This document shows positions 54,219 through 62,296 of a stretch of DNA of 64,000 nt, in pieces. Below the pieces are notes generated by a model. The model searched no databases and was not told where the DNA came from. It was given only the letters and a program-made list of their open reading frames with translations. The stretch is from contig NZ_CP045740.1 of NCBI RefSeq assembly GCF_009650765.1, forward strand, positions 4,316,001 through 4,380,000, read 5' to 3'. Source of the DNA: Streptomyces sp. SUK 48 (GTDB taxonomy: Bacteria > Actinomycetota > Actinomycetes > Streptomycetales > Streptomycetaceae). A program made the position numbers and the translations under genes. The first letter of the stretch is position 1, and each line of letters opens with the position of its first letter.

Positions 54219-55839
54219 GCGCTCCGCTCGTCGGGGCGGCGCCCGGTCCGGCGGCGCCGCCCGCGTCCCCGTTCCTGCTCGCCCGCCACTCCAGGGCCTG
54301 GGGCTCCTCGGTGAACTCGATCAGGTGCTGCCCGGCGAACCGGTGCAGCGCGTCGCGCACCTCCACCGGCGTGGCGTAGAAGAACTCCTTGCGGCTGTTG
54401 ACCTGGTTGACGCGCTGGGGCGCGAAGTGCCGGTGCAGCTCCGCCTCCAGACCGACCGCGTCCTTGCTGAAGATCAACGCGTGCACGTCGAAGCGGAAGG
54501 GGACGGCCGCGCCGCTCAACTCGTAGACCCGTTCGAGGGGTTCGAGCCGGCGGGTCATGCCGATCTTCACGATGCGATCGCCGAAGGCGCCGATGTTCGA
54601 GATGACGTACACATAGCCGGTACGGATGTTGGCCGCGCGGGACTCGACGTCCTGGAGCGAGCTCTCGATCTCGGCCAGCTTGGCCTCCAGCTCCGCGGCA
54701 CCGCCCTCGTCCCCGCGCTCGCGCAGACGCTCCAGCGCCGACTGGTAGTGGCCGAGTTCCTTGTTCAGTTTCTCGCGCTGCCGGTCCAGTTCCCGCTGGA
54801 CGGCCGCCTCCTCCCGCTCCCGGGCCCGCGCCTCGCGCTGGGCCTCCTTCTCCTCGTCCTTCTTCTGCAGGTAGTCGGCGGTGAGCTCCAGCTCGCGCAC
54901 CCGCGCGTCGTGGAACTCGTCGCTGATCCGGATGTGCATGGTGGCGCCCAGCCTGGCGATCGTCTCGCGGCTCTTGTAGAGCCGGTCGACCAGCGAGCCG
55001 AGCCGGTACGGCCGCATGGACCGCACCGCGTAGTCGGCCTCGGCGTTGTAGGCGCGCAGCATGAGCTTGGAGAAGTCGCGGACCATCTTCTGGCCCTCGC
55101 GCTTGGAGCCGTTGACCGTCCAGTCCGTGGCGGCGTGCACGGCCCGGCCCGCGCGGGTCAGCGACTTGATCTCGTCCCGCAGGGTGTCGAGGCGGCTGCG
55201 GTAGGCGATCGCGTCCTGGAGGACATGCCGGTAGGCGTAGATCCCCGCCTCCTGGAGCAGAGCGGTCTCGTCGGCGTTGACGATCCGTGCCTGGAGTTCG
55301 GCGAGCCGCCGTCCGGCCGCGGAGACGTCCGCGCGGTGCCGGTCCGCGTCCTTGCGCAGCCGGTCCGTCGCCCTGGCCGTCTCACGCGCGTCGGCGAGGA
55401 TCTCCTTCGCCGTCGCCCGCGCGTCCTCGACGATCCCTCCGGCCTCGACCCCGGCCTCGGCGACCGCCCTCTCCCGCAGTGCGGTGGCCTCCGCCCCGGC
55501 CTGCCGTACGAGATCGGCGACGCGGGCCGCGTCCAGCCCCTGCGTCCGCGTGATCCAGTCCCGCAACTCCTCCGCCTCAGAGACGGCGTCCGCCCGGCGC
55601 CGCCCGAACAACCGGCCCTTGCGCGGCGCCGGGACCGCGGGAGCGGCGCCGACGACAGGGGCGCCGGTGGCGGGACCGACGGCAAGGGTGCCGGGTGCGG
55701 GGCCGCCCTCCGGTATCCACAACTGCCAGCCCTCCGGAGCGGCGGGCCACGACGGATCGGGCCGCCAGTCCGCCGGCGGCGTCCATCCCGCGGGCGGCAC
55801 GGGCCAGCCCGGCGGCGGATTGAAGCGGTAAGCGCTCAT
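54208..55839 (-). CDS. DUF4041 coiled-coil protein with C-terminal GIY-YIG (T5orf172) domain
   Basis: 543 residues from ATG at 55839. The Trp/Pro-rich N-terminus ('PPGWPVPPAGWTPPADW') resembles the DUF2510-like cytoplasmic motif of membrane-associated proteins. Long coiled coils surround a DUF4041 domain in the middle. The C-terminal 130 residues are T5orf172/GIY-YIG: 'GYVYVISNIGAFGDRIVKIG', 'SKDAVGLEAELHRHF', 'NSRKEFFYAT'. DUF4041-GIY-YIG proteins occur in phages and bacteria, function unproven; nuclease activity is expected from the fold. High-GC codon use suggests a long residence in the genome. Confidence 0.83.
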   Translation of the reverse strand: MSAYRFNPPPGWPVPPAGWTPPADWRPDPSWPAAPEGWQLWIPEGGPAPGTLAVGPATGAPVVGAAPAVPAPRKGRLFGRRRADAVSEAEELRDWITRTQGLDAARVADLVRQAGAEATALRERAVAEAGVEAGGIVEDARATAKEILADARETARATDRLRKDADRHRADVSAAGRRLAELQARIVNADETALLQEAGIYAYRHVLQDAIAYRSRLDTLRDEIKSLTRAGRAVHAATDWTVNGSKREGQKMVRDFSKLMLRAYNAEADYAVRSMRPYRLGSLVDRLYKSRETIARLGATMHIRISDEFHDARVRELELTADYLQKKDEEKEAQREARAREREEAAVQRELDRQREKLNKELGHYQSALERLRERGDEGGAAELEAKLAEIESSLQDVESRAANIRTGYVYVISNIGAFGDRIVKIGMTRRLEPLERVYELSGAAVPFRFDVHALIFSKDAVGLEAELHRHFAPQRVNQVNSRKEFFYATPVEVRDALHRFAGQHLIEFTEEPQALEWRASRNGDAGGAAGPGAAPTSGALTR

Positions 55840-55959
55840 TCCCACCCCCCAGTGAAATGCGCAGAGCGCGATTCTCCGGGCGATCGGCGACCGGGGCGCC
55901 CGCCTGTTCCGCCATGTGACCTTCTTGTGATCGCGCGCGGCCGAGGAGCTACCCAACGC

Positions 55960-55991
55960 CGAAGGGCCCCCTGTTTCCAGGGGGCCCTTCG
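55960..55991 (-). terminator. Terminator of the tRNA-Ser(GGA) fragment
   Basis: 14-bp perfect arms (55960-55973 and 55978-55991) with loop TTTC, 3' of the tRNA fragment on the minus strand. Confidence 0.8.
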
Positions 55992-56012
55992 ACATCGTGC
56001 CCGGTGAGGCAC

Positions 56013-56068
56013 TGGCGGAGGATACGAGATTCGAACTCGTGAGGGGTTGCCCCCAACACGCTTTCCAA
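56013..56068 (-). pseudogene. 3' fragment of tRNA-Ser(GGA)
   Basis: On the minus strand the sequence runs from the anticodon GGA through the variable arm and T-arm to an encoded CCA. Homology to tRNA stops at the 5' side of the anticodon loop, and no 5' half is present. This is the signature of a displaced attachment site; the intact gene should lie beyond the right edge of the window or elsewhere. Confidence 0.8.
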
Positions 56069-56072
56069 CTGT
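56057..56072. repeat. tRNA-Ser core repeat, copy 1
   Basis: CACGCTTTCCAACTGT spans the anticodon edge of the tRNA-Ser fragment and recurs at 56374-56389. Confidence 0.65.
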
Positions 56073-56618
56073 TCGTCTGGCTGTCCGGCGGGGTTCGTTA
56101 GCGTCCTGAACTGCGGCTGAGCCTGCCCGTCAGGGCGCGATGAACGGGCCTGAACGGGCGTGAATGCAACCCGAACTGCAACCCCGGCGGTCAGATGGCA
56201 GCCGCCCATCGCTTGATCACGGCGGGTGCGCTGTGAGGAGCCGGCCAGATGTGGAGGTGTAACCGCTCAACGGCCTCGGACGCGTCGAATCCTTCCTGGC
56301 CCGGCTGGCGAACGTTGGCCAGATTTGCCCCCGGGGCACGGATCCGCACGAAGCCCTCCTCCTCCGCTTCAGGCACGCTTTCCAACTGTGTGGCGTTCCC
56401 TGGACCAACGAACAGGGCCATTCACCTGCGTTTATGGGCGGCTGTTCGTGGGAGCGGTCGCGTTCTTCGGCCTTGTCTGAACCGCCGTGAACCGCGCTCA
56501 ACGAGACAGGAACTGAGACGGCCTGACACACGGCCAGCCCCCCCTTCACCTTCTGAGGGCGATTGCTGAGGTTGCGGTGCCTGGCTGCTGTGCCACAGGA
56601 TCCAGAAGGGGGGTGACC
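56073..56618. other. Gene-free region with att-like repeats
   Basis: No supported gene. TGAACGGGC repeats (56142-56162) and TGAACCGC repeats (near 56475-56495) look like integrase arm sites. Minus-strand frames through the tRNA fragment are spurious. Confidence 0.45.
56374..56389. repeat. tRNA-Ser core repeat, copy 2
   Basis: CACGCTTTCCAACTGT, identical to 56057-56072 but without flanking tRNA sequence, as expected of an attP-type half site. Confidence 0.6.
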
Positions 56619-56978
56619 ATGGAACGGCATGAGCTGGGATCGCTGTTGGCCGGTGATGACGAGGCGTGGGTGTTAGCTCTTGCCACCCTCCGCAGCGGCG
56701 CCATCTACTGGGTGGGCGACCGAGCACAACCCGCAGGCCAGCATGCCGGAGTCTTCAAGGGCCGACTTCAGCGCATGCGGAAACATGGACTCGAACCTCT
56801 TGGGCTGGAACGAGCAGTTCAGCTCGTCCGCGAACATGGCCAGCCCGTGCGCACAGGGCTGATCGACGCTGCCGATCGGACATGGACCACGCTGCTCTTC
56901 CTCACCGAGGACGGCAGCGCACCAGTGGCCTGCGCCGGCTGGCCGCTGCCGCTGGTTGCCATGAAGCCACCGCTTTAG
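56619..56978 (+). CDS. Hypothetical protein beside an att core
   Basis: 119 residues from ATG at 56619 with GGGGGG upstream. It contains 'VLALATLRSGAIYWVGDRAQ' and 'AADRTWTTLLFLTEDGSAPV'; no motif identifies it. Cytoplasmic, with mixed codon use. Its last codons overlap the core repeat at 56970, so integration may have altered its natural C-terminus. Confidence 0.5.
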   Translation: MERHELGSLLAGDDEAWVLALATLRSGAIYWVGDRAQPAGQHAGVFKGRLQRMRKHGLEPLGLERAVQLVREHGQPVRTGLIDAADRTWTTLLFLTEDGSAPVACAGWPLPLVAMKPPL

Positions 56979-56989
56979 GAGTTCGATCG
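56970..56989. repeat. tRNA-Arg core repeat, copy 1
   Basis: CCGCTTTAGGAGTTCGATCG, identical to 60555-60574. The right-hand flank carries GCCGTTGATGT and TGGATGTCAG, shared with the other copy. Confidence 0.7.
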
Positions 56990-57128
56990 CTGCGTGGCAC
57001 TGCCGGGTAGCCGCCTGGTCACGCTGGCCGTGCCAGACCGCCTAGGAGCGCTGGCGTCCAGCGCCGTTGATGTCACTCATGGATGTCAGAACGGTGCAAC
57101 GGCGTGTGCTCGCTGGCACGATAGTCCT

Positions 57129-57443
57129 GTGGTTGACCTGGAGCGCATCAACGCGGAGACCGTGGCGTACTTCCGAGCACTCGATGAGAACGCCACCCTG
57201 CGACACCATTTCCACCACGCTGACGAGGAAGGCGGCCTCTGGTACATCGAGGCCGTACCCGACCGCGGCGAGCTGATCGTCATCAAGCAAGCCGAGCTGA
57301 CGTCGGCCGGCCAGCTTCACCGCTACAGCTGGGAGCACCTCGAGGACGAGCACGGCTTCCTGACAGACCAAGCGATCGACCCTGAAGATGATCCGCTGGA
57401 GGCCATCTCGCCCGGAGACTTCCAGCGGGTGTGGAGCCGGTGA
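57129..57443 (+). CDS. Small acidic hypothetical protein
   Basis: 104 residues from GTG at 57129. It has 'NATLRHHFHHADEEGGLWYI' and 'DEHGFLTDQAIDPEDDPLEA'; it is strongly acidic and has no membrane segment. An immunity-protein-like or inhibitor fold is possible from size and charge but nothing specific is recognised. It lies between the two 20-bp core repeats with the HEPN gene. Confidence 0.5.
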   Translation: MVDLERINAETVAYFRALDENATLRHHFHHADEEGGLWYIEAVPDRGELIVIKQAELTSAGQLHRYSWEHLEDEHGFLTDQAIDPEDDPLEAISPGDFQRVWSR

Positions 57444-57958
57444 GGGTGCTGGACAACCTCTTTAGGAGAGCGGGAGAGTGGGGCCACGCCTGACCTGCAC
57501 AGATGCTGCGGGAGCTGATCGACACCCCAGAGCCCGACACCGCCCCTCGTTCGCCGTGGTTCCCCGCGCGATCTGGCACGGATGTGGCACGGTCTTCGAT
57601 GCCGTCTGTCAGTGCCTCGGGACAGCGTCCACCTGCGCGCGGTCGGCTTTCGAGGTGTCCAGCTCTGTAGTGCAGCTGCATCCCTGGCTCTGTCCGGGGG
57701 CGGCCCGGTGCAAGCCCGGGACCCAACCGACGGCCAGGCTGCGCCGATGGCCAAGAGTGCCCTGCCAGCGCCGGCCGCGCGCGAACCTTCCTAGCCTATT
57801 CGCACGAGGTAACGACTTTGGAAGGCGCGTGCTGCACAAACGTTGGGCCAGTCCAGAGCCCTTCCAGAGTACTAAGGAGGCGGCCCCGGCCACGAATAGC
57901 CCGCGCATCGCCACCGACAAAGGAGATCTAAAGTCCGGAGGGGCCCACGCTGGAAAAG
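57444..57958. other. Gene-free interval between convergent genes
   Basis: No frame on either strand has a ribosome site with consistent codon use. The overlapping open frames are of random composition. Confidence 0.45.
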
Positions 57959-59275
57959 CTACAGAGCCCTTCCCTGCGCAATTACGATTTGCTCTGCAGC
58001 AAATCGCATCAGAGGTATCTCGCGTGCCAGTTCATCATCGTGCGCGAATGGGGCGTATTTCGGCAGTTCCCCTTCCTTGGCATGCACCAAAGCGTTGCGC
58101 ACCTTGTAGATTCTCTTTGCGATAGCGTTACGCGCTACTTCTTCGTCGGCCCCGCGAATCGCAGCCTTACTCGCCCCGGCGAATGGCGCGTCACTTTGAG
58201 CGTAATAGTCGACCAGGCTGGCATCGTACGCATCGAGATCAGTCGCAAGTCGATCTAGGTTTACGAATCTGTCAAGGACAAGTTTGAGCGAGCGCTGCTC
58301 ATTCACTCCACCTTCATCCTTTACCTGACGCTGCGCCTTGTTGACGATTCGAATAATCGACTGAATGTCTTTGTCGCGGCGAGTTGAGAAGGATGGGTCC
58401 GTAATGCTGGATCGAACCTGCTTCACCAAGTCTTCATTAAATACCTCTACAAAGTAATGCTCGGCGATGTGATAGTAGGCCAAGTATTCCAATAGAGGGA
58501 TTTCGGCGGCGACTCCCATCAGGTAGTGGTGAACCAGGTCGGTCTCGTAAGTCTTCCTGGGGGCTTCAAGGGCATCGAATTGCGTCCTTCTGACCCGTTG
58601 GATGGCTTGCGCTCGAAACACGGGATCGAGCCCGATTCGAGCCGCCATGTCGGTGTTGTAGGCGGCATGAAAAAGGAAGGAGTTGGCCAGTTTCTCGAAG
58701 TCTGACCGGACCTTGGTGGAGCTGATGCGCAACGTGGTGACACGCAGCGATTCCCCGACGGCGTCGAATAGTGATTCGGCATCCAGCGGTCGGCGGTTGC
58801 TTCTGGTGATGCCGAGATTTGCACGTTCGCTGCCAAGGGATCTGATGCGATTGAGAAGCATTCGATGGCGAGGCGCCCGGAGGAGCAGAGGATTCTTTGC
58901 GAATAGGCAGAGAAGGTAAGCAGAGAACTCGCGCGAAGGCTTTCCGACCTTGAAGGTGACGGGGTTATCTCCCTGACCGATGAACTCCTTTTCGTCGAAG
59001 TATCGATCAAATGCCCCTATGGGGTCGAGTGAAACGAGTGAGAATTCGGCTTCAGTGCCCCATTGAAAATAGCTTTCACTCTTGAGTTTGGCCGAATTCA
59101 GGCGGTCGGAGATCTCGGAGATCTCGGGTCCGGTGACTCCTGTAATTGTTTTCTCGTCATCTACCCGGATGGGATCCCGGAGGGTGAAATTACCGTTTCC
59201 TTCTTCGTTTATTCGGAATACTCTGCGAAGTCCGGCCGTGATGAGTTCTTCGCTTACCTCAGGGACTTCACTCAT
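57959..59275 (-). CDS. HEPN-motif protein, candidate RNase in phage defence
   Basis: 438 residues from ATG at 59275 (TGGAG 9 nt upstream); longer frames upstream run through a palindrome and are rejected. The protein is mostly helical. Near the C-terminus 'AKRIYKVRNALVHAKEGE' contains Arg393-x4-His398, the HEPN ribonuclease motif, in the usual place at the start of the last helices. The layout, a long unique N-terminal part plus a C-terminal HEPN, is like ApeA-type and related abortive-infection proteins. Codon use is clearly more A/T-rich than in the chromosome. It is flanked by att-like repeats, an integrase remnant and a long palindrome. The nuclease activity and defence role are inferred. 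Confidence 0.65.
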   Translation of the reverse strand: MSEVPEVSEELITAGLRRVFRINEEGNGNFTLRDPIRVDDEKTITGVTGPEISEISDRLNSAKLKSESYFQWGTEAEFSLVSLDPIGAFDRYFDEKEFIGQGDNPVTFKVGKPSREFSAYLLCLFAKNPLLLRAPRHRMLLNRIRSLGSERANLGITRSNRRPLDAESLFDAVGESLRVTTLRISSTKVRSDFEKLANSFLFHAAYNTDMAARIGLDPVFRAQAIQRVRRTQFDALEAPRKTYETDLVHHYLMGVAAEIPLLEYLAYYHIAEHYFVEVFNEDLVKQVRSSITDPSFSTRRDKDIQSIIRIVNKAQRQVKDEGGVNEQRSLKLVLDRFVNLDRLATDLDAYDASLVDYYAQSDAPFAGASKAAIRGADEEVARNAIAKRIYKVRNALVHAKEGELPKYAPFAHDDELAREIPLMRFAAEQIVIAQGRAL

Positions 59276-59403
59276 TCTTGCTGCTCCAGGTCTAACAAGG
59301 GGTGCCATCAACGCTCTGGTCGTACTGAGAAAGGTAGCTACTTGATGCCTCTCCCGGAGAGGTTTCGCAGCTTCGGGTCCAGCTCTTCGTGACACCTGCC
59401 CCT

Positions 59404-59553
59404 GCTCCCATCCCGTCTGCCGTCGACCCACACAACGTGGAGCAGACGCGGTGCCGGGCGTCCAGGTGGAGCGCGCCACTGTACGAACGACCTGGACGCC
59501 CGGTGCCGTGTCTGCTCGGCTCTGCCTGGGTCGATGGCAGACGGGATGGGAGC
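59404..59553. repeat. 150-bp imperfect palindrome upstream of the HEPN gene
   Basis: Left arm 59404-59468 begins GCTCCCATCCCGTCTGCC; right arm 59490-59553 ends GGCAGACGGGATGGGAGC. About 64-nt arms pair with a few mismatches around a spacer of about 21 nt. Both DNA strands would give a long hairpin RNA. It is not coding. It could be a structured RNA, a miniature inverted-repeat element or a transcription block. Confidence 0.75.
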
Positions 59554-59820
59554 CCCCACCGACACACCCCACCGGCCGGCACCCGCGTGCGAGCCCCCGC
59601 CATCCCGGAGCCTGAGCGCCCCCGCCGGAGGCATCATCTTGAGGTCGTACCCGCGTACCGCCTCGGCCGCATTGCGGGTTCGTCGCCCATCAACCCGAGC
59701 TGTCAGGCGTGCGGCCGGCGGCCGGGCTGGAGCGGGGCGTAGACAGGAGCGCAGGCCCGGGCGACGGGCCGCGCGCGCCGCGCCGTGCGCGGCGGGTGCC
59801 TTGATGAAGTAGGGAAAGTT

Positions 59821-60231
59821 CTACCGCGCTGCGATCAGGCTCTTGCCGTCATGGTTCCGTACGTGAGGCCCGTTCCCGTCCAAGGCGTCCAGGAGTCGGA
59901 TCGCGAAGACCTCGGCCATGCGTTCGCTGACCTCTTCGGGCGTGAGCCAGTCGACCGCGGTTGATTCGCTGGACGTACGTTCCGTGCCGCCTGAGGGCTT
60001 GCAGCGGAAGACCAGGGCGACGATGCCACGGGTGGTGTTCTTGTAGACCCCGGTGAGCTGGTTCACCTCGACGTGGATGCCGGTCTCCTCGAAGACCTCG
60101 CGGGCGACGCTGGCCTCGGGGGTCTCGTCGAGTTCAAGTACGCCGCCGGGGAGTTCCCAAGTGCCGTTGTCCGCGCGGCGGATCGCAAGGAGTCGGCCGT
60201 CCTCGCCGGTGACCACTCCGGCCACGGACAC
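59821..60231 (-). CDS. NUDIX hydrolase, probably 5'-truncated
   Basis: 136 residues from GTG at 60231. The Nudix box is complete: 'GGVLELDETPEASVAREVFE' continuing to 'ETGIHV'. Homologous Streptomyces enzymes usually have a short extra N-terminus before 'LHSVSVAGVV'. Here the sequence upstream of about 60250 switches to integrase code on the opposite strand, so the natural start is lost. The internal GTG might still allow expression. Substrate unknown. Confidence 0.7.
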   Translation of the reverse strand: MSVAGVVTGEDGRLLAIRRADNGTWELPGGVLELDETPEASVAREVFEETGIHVEVNQLTGVYKNTTRGIVALVFRCKPSGGTERTSSESTAVDWLTPEEVSERMAEVFAIRLLDALDGNGPHVRNHDGKSLIAAR

Positions 60232-60252
60232 AGAGTGGAGCGATCCGGCTGC

Positions 60253-60453
60253 ACGATGCTCGGCACGTCTCGGCACGGCACGGCCACCATGCTCACGGCG
60301 GCTGAAGTGGCGCCCCGCGTGGTGATGGAGATTCTCGGGCACTCGCAGATCAGCATCACCATGGACGTGTACACGCACATCGTGCAGGACACCCAGCGCG
60401 AGGCCATGAGCCACATGGATCGGCTGCTCAGGAAGCGCCCTGGTCGTGAGTGA
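60253..60453 (+). pseudogene. Tyrosine site-specific integrase, C-terminal remnant
   Basis: The 66 codons encode the end of a phage-type integrase: 'APRVVMEILGHSQISITMDV' with the conserved His of the LGH motif, then 'YTHIVQD' with the catalytic Tyr. Everything N-terminal to the 'RH' of box II is missing, so the protein cannot act. The stop is followed by a palindromic terminator and the tRNA-Arg(CCT) fragment, the normal order for an int-att module. Confidence 0.82.
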
Positions 60454-60484
60454 CCGTGCTCGCTGATGTCAGAAGTGGATGTCA

Positions 60485-60516
60485 AAGGCCACCTAGGAAC
60501 GTTCCTAGGTGGCCTT
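60485..60516. terminator. 32-bp perfect palindrome
   Basis: Two 16-nt arms meet without spacer (60485-60500 and 60501-60516). It lies between the integrase remnant and the tRNA fragment, a bidirectional terminator for both. Confidence 0.7.
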
Positions 60517-60521
60517 GTCCC

Positions 60522-60565
60522 TGGTGCCCCCGGCAGGATTCGAACCTGCGACACCCGCTTTAGGA
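60522..60565 (-). pseudogene. 3' fragment of tRNA-Arg(CCT)
   Basis: On the minus strand the anticodon loop CTCCTAA, variable loop, T-arm (GCAGG-TTCGAAT-CCTGC) and acceptor 3' strand with encoded CCA are present. The D-arm and the 5' acceptor strand are missing. The adjoining integrase remnant indicates that this is the attachment site of that element. Confidence 0.8.
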
Positions 60566-60574
60566 GTTCGATCG
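60555..60574. repeat. tRNA-Arg core repeat, copy 2
   Basis: CCGCTTTAGGAGTTCGATCG at the anticodon edge of the tRNA-Arg(CCT) fragment, identical to 56970-56989. Confidence 0.7.
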
Positions 60575-60772
60575 GACGGCAGCGCTCTCTTGCGCCCCCA
60601 CGGCTGCCCGCACCGTGAGGAGCCGAGCCCGACCGCCGCAACCCACCGCCGTTGATGTGGGTTCTGGATGTCAGGCCGACTTCGATGCAGCCTTGGCGGC
60701 GATCATCGCGCAGAGCTGGCCGCGGCCTCCAGGACGAACGAGGCTGATTCGATCGGCGATGCCATCTCTGAC

Positions 60773-61648
60773 CTACAAGATATCCCGTTTTCCTGAGAGC
60801 TGGACGATTTCACTTTCAGCATCCATGTCGCTGTTTGCGATTCCGTGCTTAGCAAGGGCTTCGCGCCACTCTTCTTCTGGGCCCATCATGGAATAGCTGG
60901 CACCCACAACGGTCCAACCCAGCCGCTTTGGTGGTTTAATTCGACGCCGCTCCCAAAGGTGGGCAACATAATCGGAAGCCTCATCGCTGAGAATATCGAG
61001 ACCCGTCATGATCATTGAATATGGATCGAGCTCAAGGAAAGAGTCGAAATTCTCTTTCGGGGAGTAGTGGACTGGGCAGAAGAAGCCGCTCTCGCATCGG
61101 TATTCATCGCGATGTCGATCGTAATCTTCCATGCATCGTTCGCGTTCGTCGCCGATACATCCCAGGTCATATATATTCTCGTGTGCCGCAATCTTGCGAA
61201 AGTCCGGCTGGAGCACCCATCTGATCAGACACAGATCTGAGTACTGCACGAATTTCACAGCCACGAGGTCACGCCTAATCCACCGACGCATTCGCTCTTC
61301 GAGCCCCGGTAGGGCGTCAAATTCGACCGCTTCGCGCGCTTCATTCACGGGATAGCGGGCACAGCTTTCCTGTACGTGGCGAATGGCTTCGCGGATTGAG
61401 ATTCTAAAGAATTCTCTCTTCGGGTTGACGCGATGAGATTGCAGCAAGGAGTGAATTCGTTTCTCGGCACCCTTGGCATCGCTAACTACCTGATCATAGA
61501 TCACCTCATATTCTTCCGGCACGCCCGTAGCGCGTGAAATTTCCCTGGCGCGTTCGACTGGCCCCCTTCCAGTGCGACCAATCTTCAGAACTCCAGGCAT
61601 CAAGGAATTGGCGAGGATGTAAATCACGCCGCGGGTGCTCTCGCTCAA
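60773..61648 (-). CDS. GIY-YIG nuclease-like (T5orf172) protein
   Basis: 291 residues. The N-terminal 90 residues are a T5orf172 GIY-YIG domain: 'GVIYILANSLMPGVLKIGRT' holds the GIY and YIG-type strands, 'GAEKRIHSLLQSHRVNPKRE' the helix with Glu and Arg/His, and 'REFFRISI' the closing strand. The rest is unique, with a Cys pair and many aromatic residues ('CESGFFCPVHYSPKENFDSF'). Codon use is A/T-rich, as in the HEPN gene. The fold cuts DNA in homing and repair enzymes; a standalone gene in a mobile region suggests defence or selfish activity. Not proven. Confidence 0.72.
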   Translation of the reverse strand: MSESTRGVIYILANSLMPGVLKIGRTGRGPVERAREISRATGVPEEYEVIYDQVVSDAKGAEKRIHSLLQSHRVNPKREFFRISIREAIRHVQESCARYPVNEAREAVEFDALPGLEERMRRWIRRDLVAVKFVQYSDLCLIRWVLQPDFRKIAAHENIYDLGCIGDERERCMEDYDRHRDEYRCESGFFCPVHYSPKENFDSFLELDPYSMIMTGLDILSDEASDYVAHLWERRRIKPPKRLGWTVVGASYSMMGPEEEWREALAKHGIANSDMDAESEIVQLSGKRDIL

Positions 61649-61726
61649 ACTATCTCCTGGGAATCAAAAGCTTTCGAAATGGTCGGCGACCTTGTCCAAC
61701 TTCTTTGCGAGGTGGGCCATGGGTCG

Positions 61727-62296
61727 CTACTGCTCGTAGGTCCAGGCATGACCGGTCTGGCGGTACTGCTCGACGGGGATGGGTTCGGTTCCGGTCCGCA
61801 TCCGGGCGGTGTAGAGCAGGCCGTCCAGGTGGTCGACCTCGTGGTGGACGAGGCGGGCGATGCCGCGCTGGTAGGTGGTGGTCACCGTTTGACCGTCCAG
61901 CGTGGTGGTCTCCACGGTGATCCGTAGCGGCCGGGGGACCAATCCGCGGACGTCGAAGAAGGACAGGCAGCCCTCGAACTGCTCATCCGTCTCGTCCGAG
62001 CATTCGGTGATGCGGGGGTTGAGCAGAACGACCGGGGGTGCGGCGGGGTCGGCGGGCCGGACGACGGCAGCGGCCCGGGCGATGCCGATCTGTGGTGCGG
62101 CGATGCCCATGCCCTTGGCGAAGGGGTGGACCTGTCCGATGCGCTCCATCGAGGTGAACAGCTTCTCGACGACCTGCTCGGCGGCCTCACGCTCGGTCGG
62201 CAGGTCGAAGGGGCGGGCGGGCTCGGCGAGGACGGGGGCGCCGTGCTGCACGACTCCGAGATCACGCATCTGCTCGCTGGGCCGCACCTCGATCAC
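61727..62296 (-). CDS. Peptide deformylase, accessory copy
   Basis: 189 residues with all three metal motifs: 'GMGIAAPQIG' (motif 1), 'EGCLSF' (motif 2, Cys ligand) and 'HHEVDHLDG' (motif 3, HExxH). It should remove the N-formyl group from nascent peptides or another formyl-amide. GTG overlaps the stop of the HTH gene by 4 nt (GTGA), so the two are coupled. A deformylase tied to a regulator and a glycosyltransferase, away from the usual def-fmt operon, suggests a specialised role: natural-product maturation, self-resistance to a deformylase inhibitor, or control by the HTH protein. Confidence 0.85.
   Translation of the reverse strand: MIEVRPSEQMRDLGVVQHGAPVLAEPARPFDLPTEREAAEQVVEKLFTSMERIGQVHPFAKGMGIAAPQIGIARAAAVVRPADPAAPPVVLLNPRITECSDETDEQFEGCLSFFDVRGLVPRPLRITVETTTLDGQTVTTTYQRGIARLVHHEVDHLDGLLYTARMRTGTEPIPVEQYRQTGHAWTYEQ

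Larger units (their letters stand above)
56013..60680. mobile_element. Integration hotspot with remnants of tRNA-targeting elements
   Basis: Two tRNA 3' fragments (Ser GGA at 56013, Arg CCT at 60522), two pairs of duplicated core sequences, a truncated tyrosine integrase and low-GC cargo genes lie within 4.7 kb. The cores at 56970 and 60555 are each followed by related arms containing GCCGTTGATGT and TGGATGTCAG. The picture is of nested or partly deleted integrative elements; exact boundaries cannot be set from this window alone. Confidence 0.55.

Noticed and set aside
55949..56209. Minus-strand frame through the tRNA-Ser fragment
   Set aside because: It translates the tRNA T-arm and variable arm ('GATPHEFESRIL'), a common annotation artefact.
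56191..56421. 76-residue minus-strand frame
   Set aside because: It crosses the duplicated att core and has no homologous pattern or ribosome site.
57444..57958. Plus-strand frame of 215 codons at 57478
   Set aside because: It overlaps the HEPN gene's 3' end antisense and has random composition.
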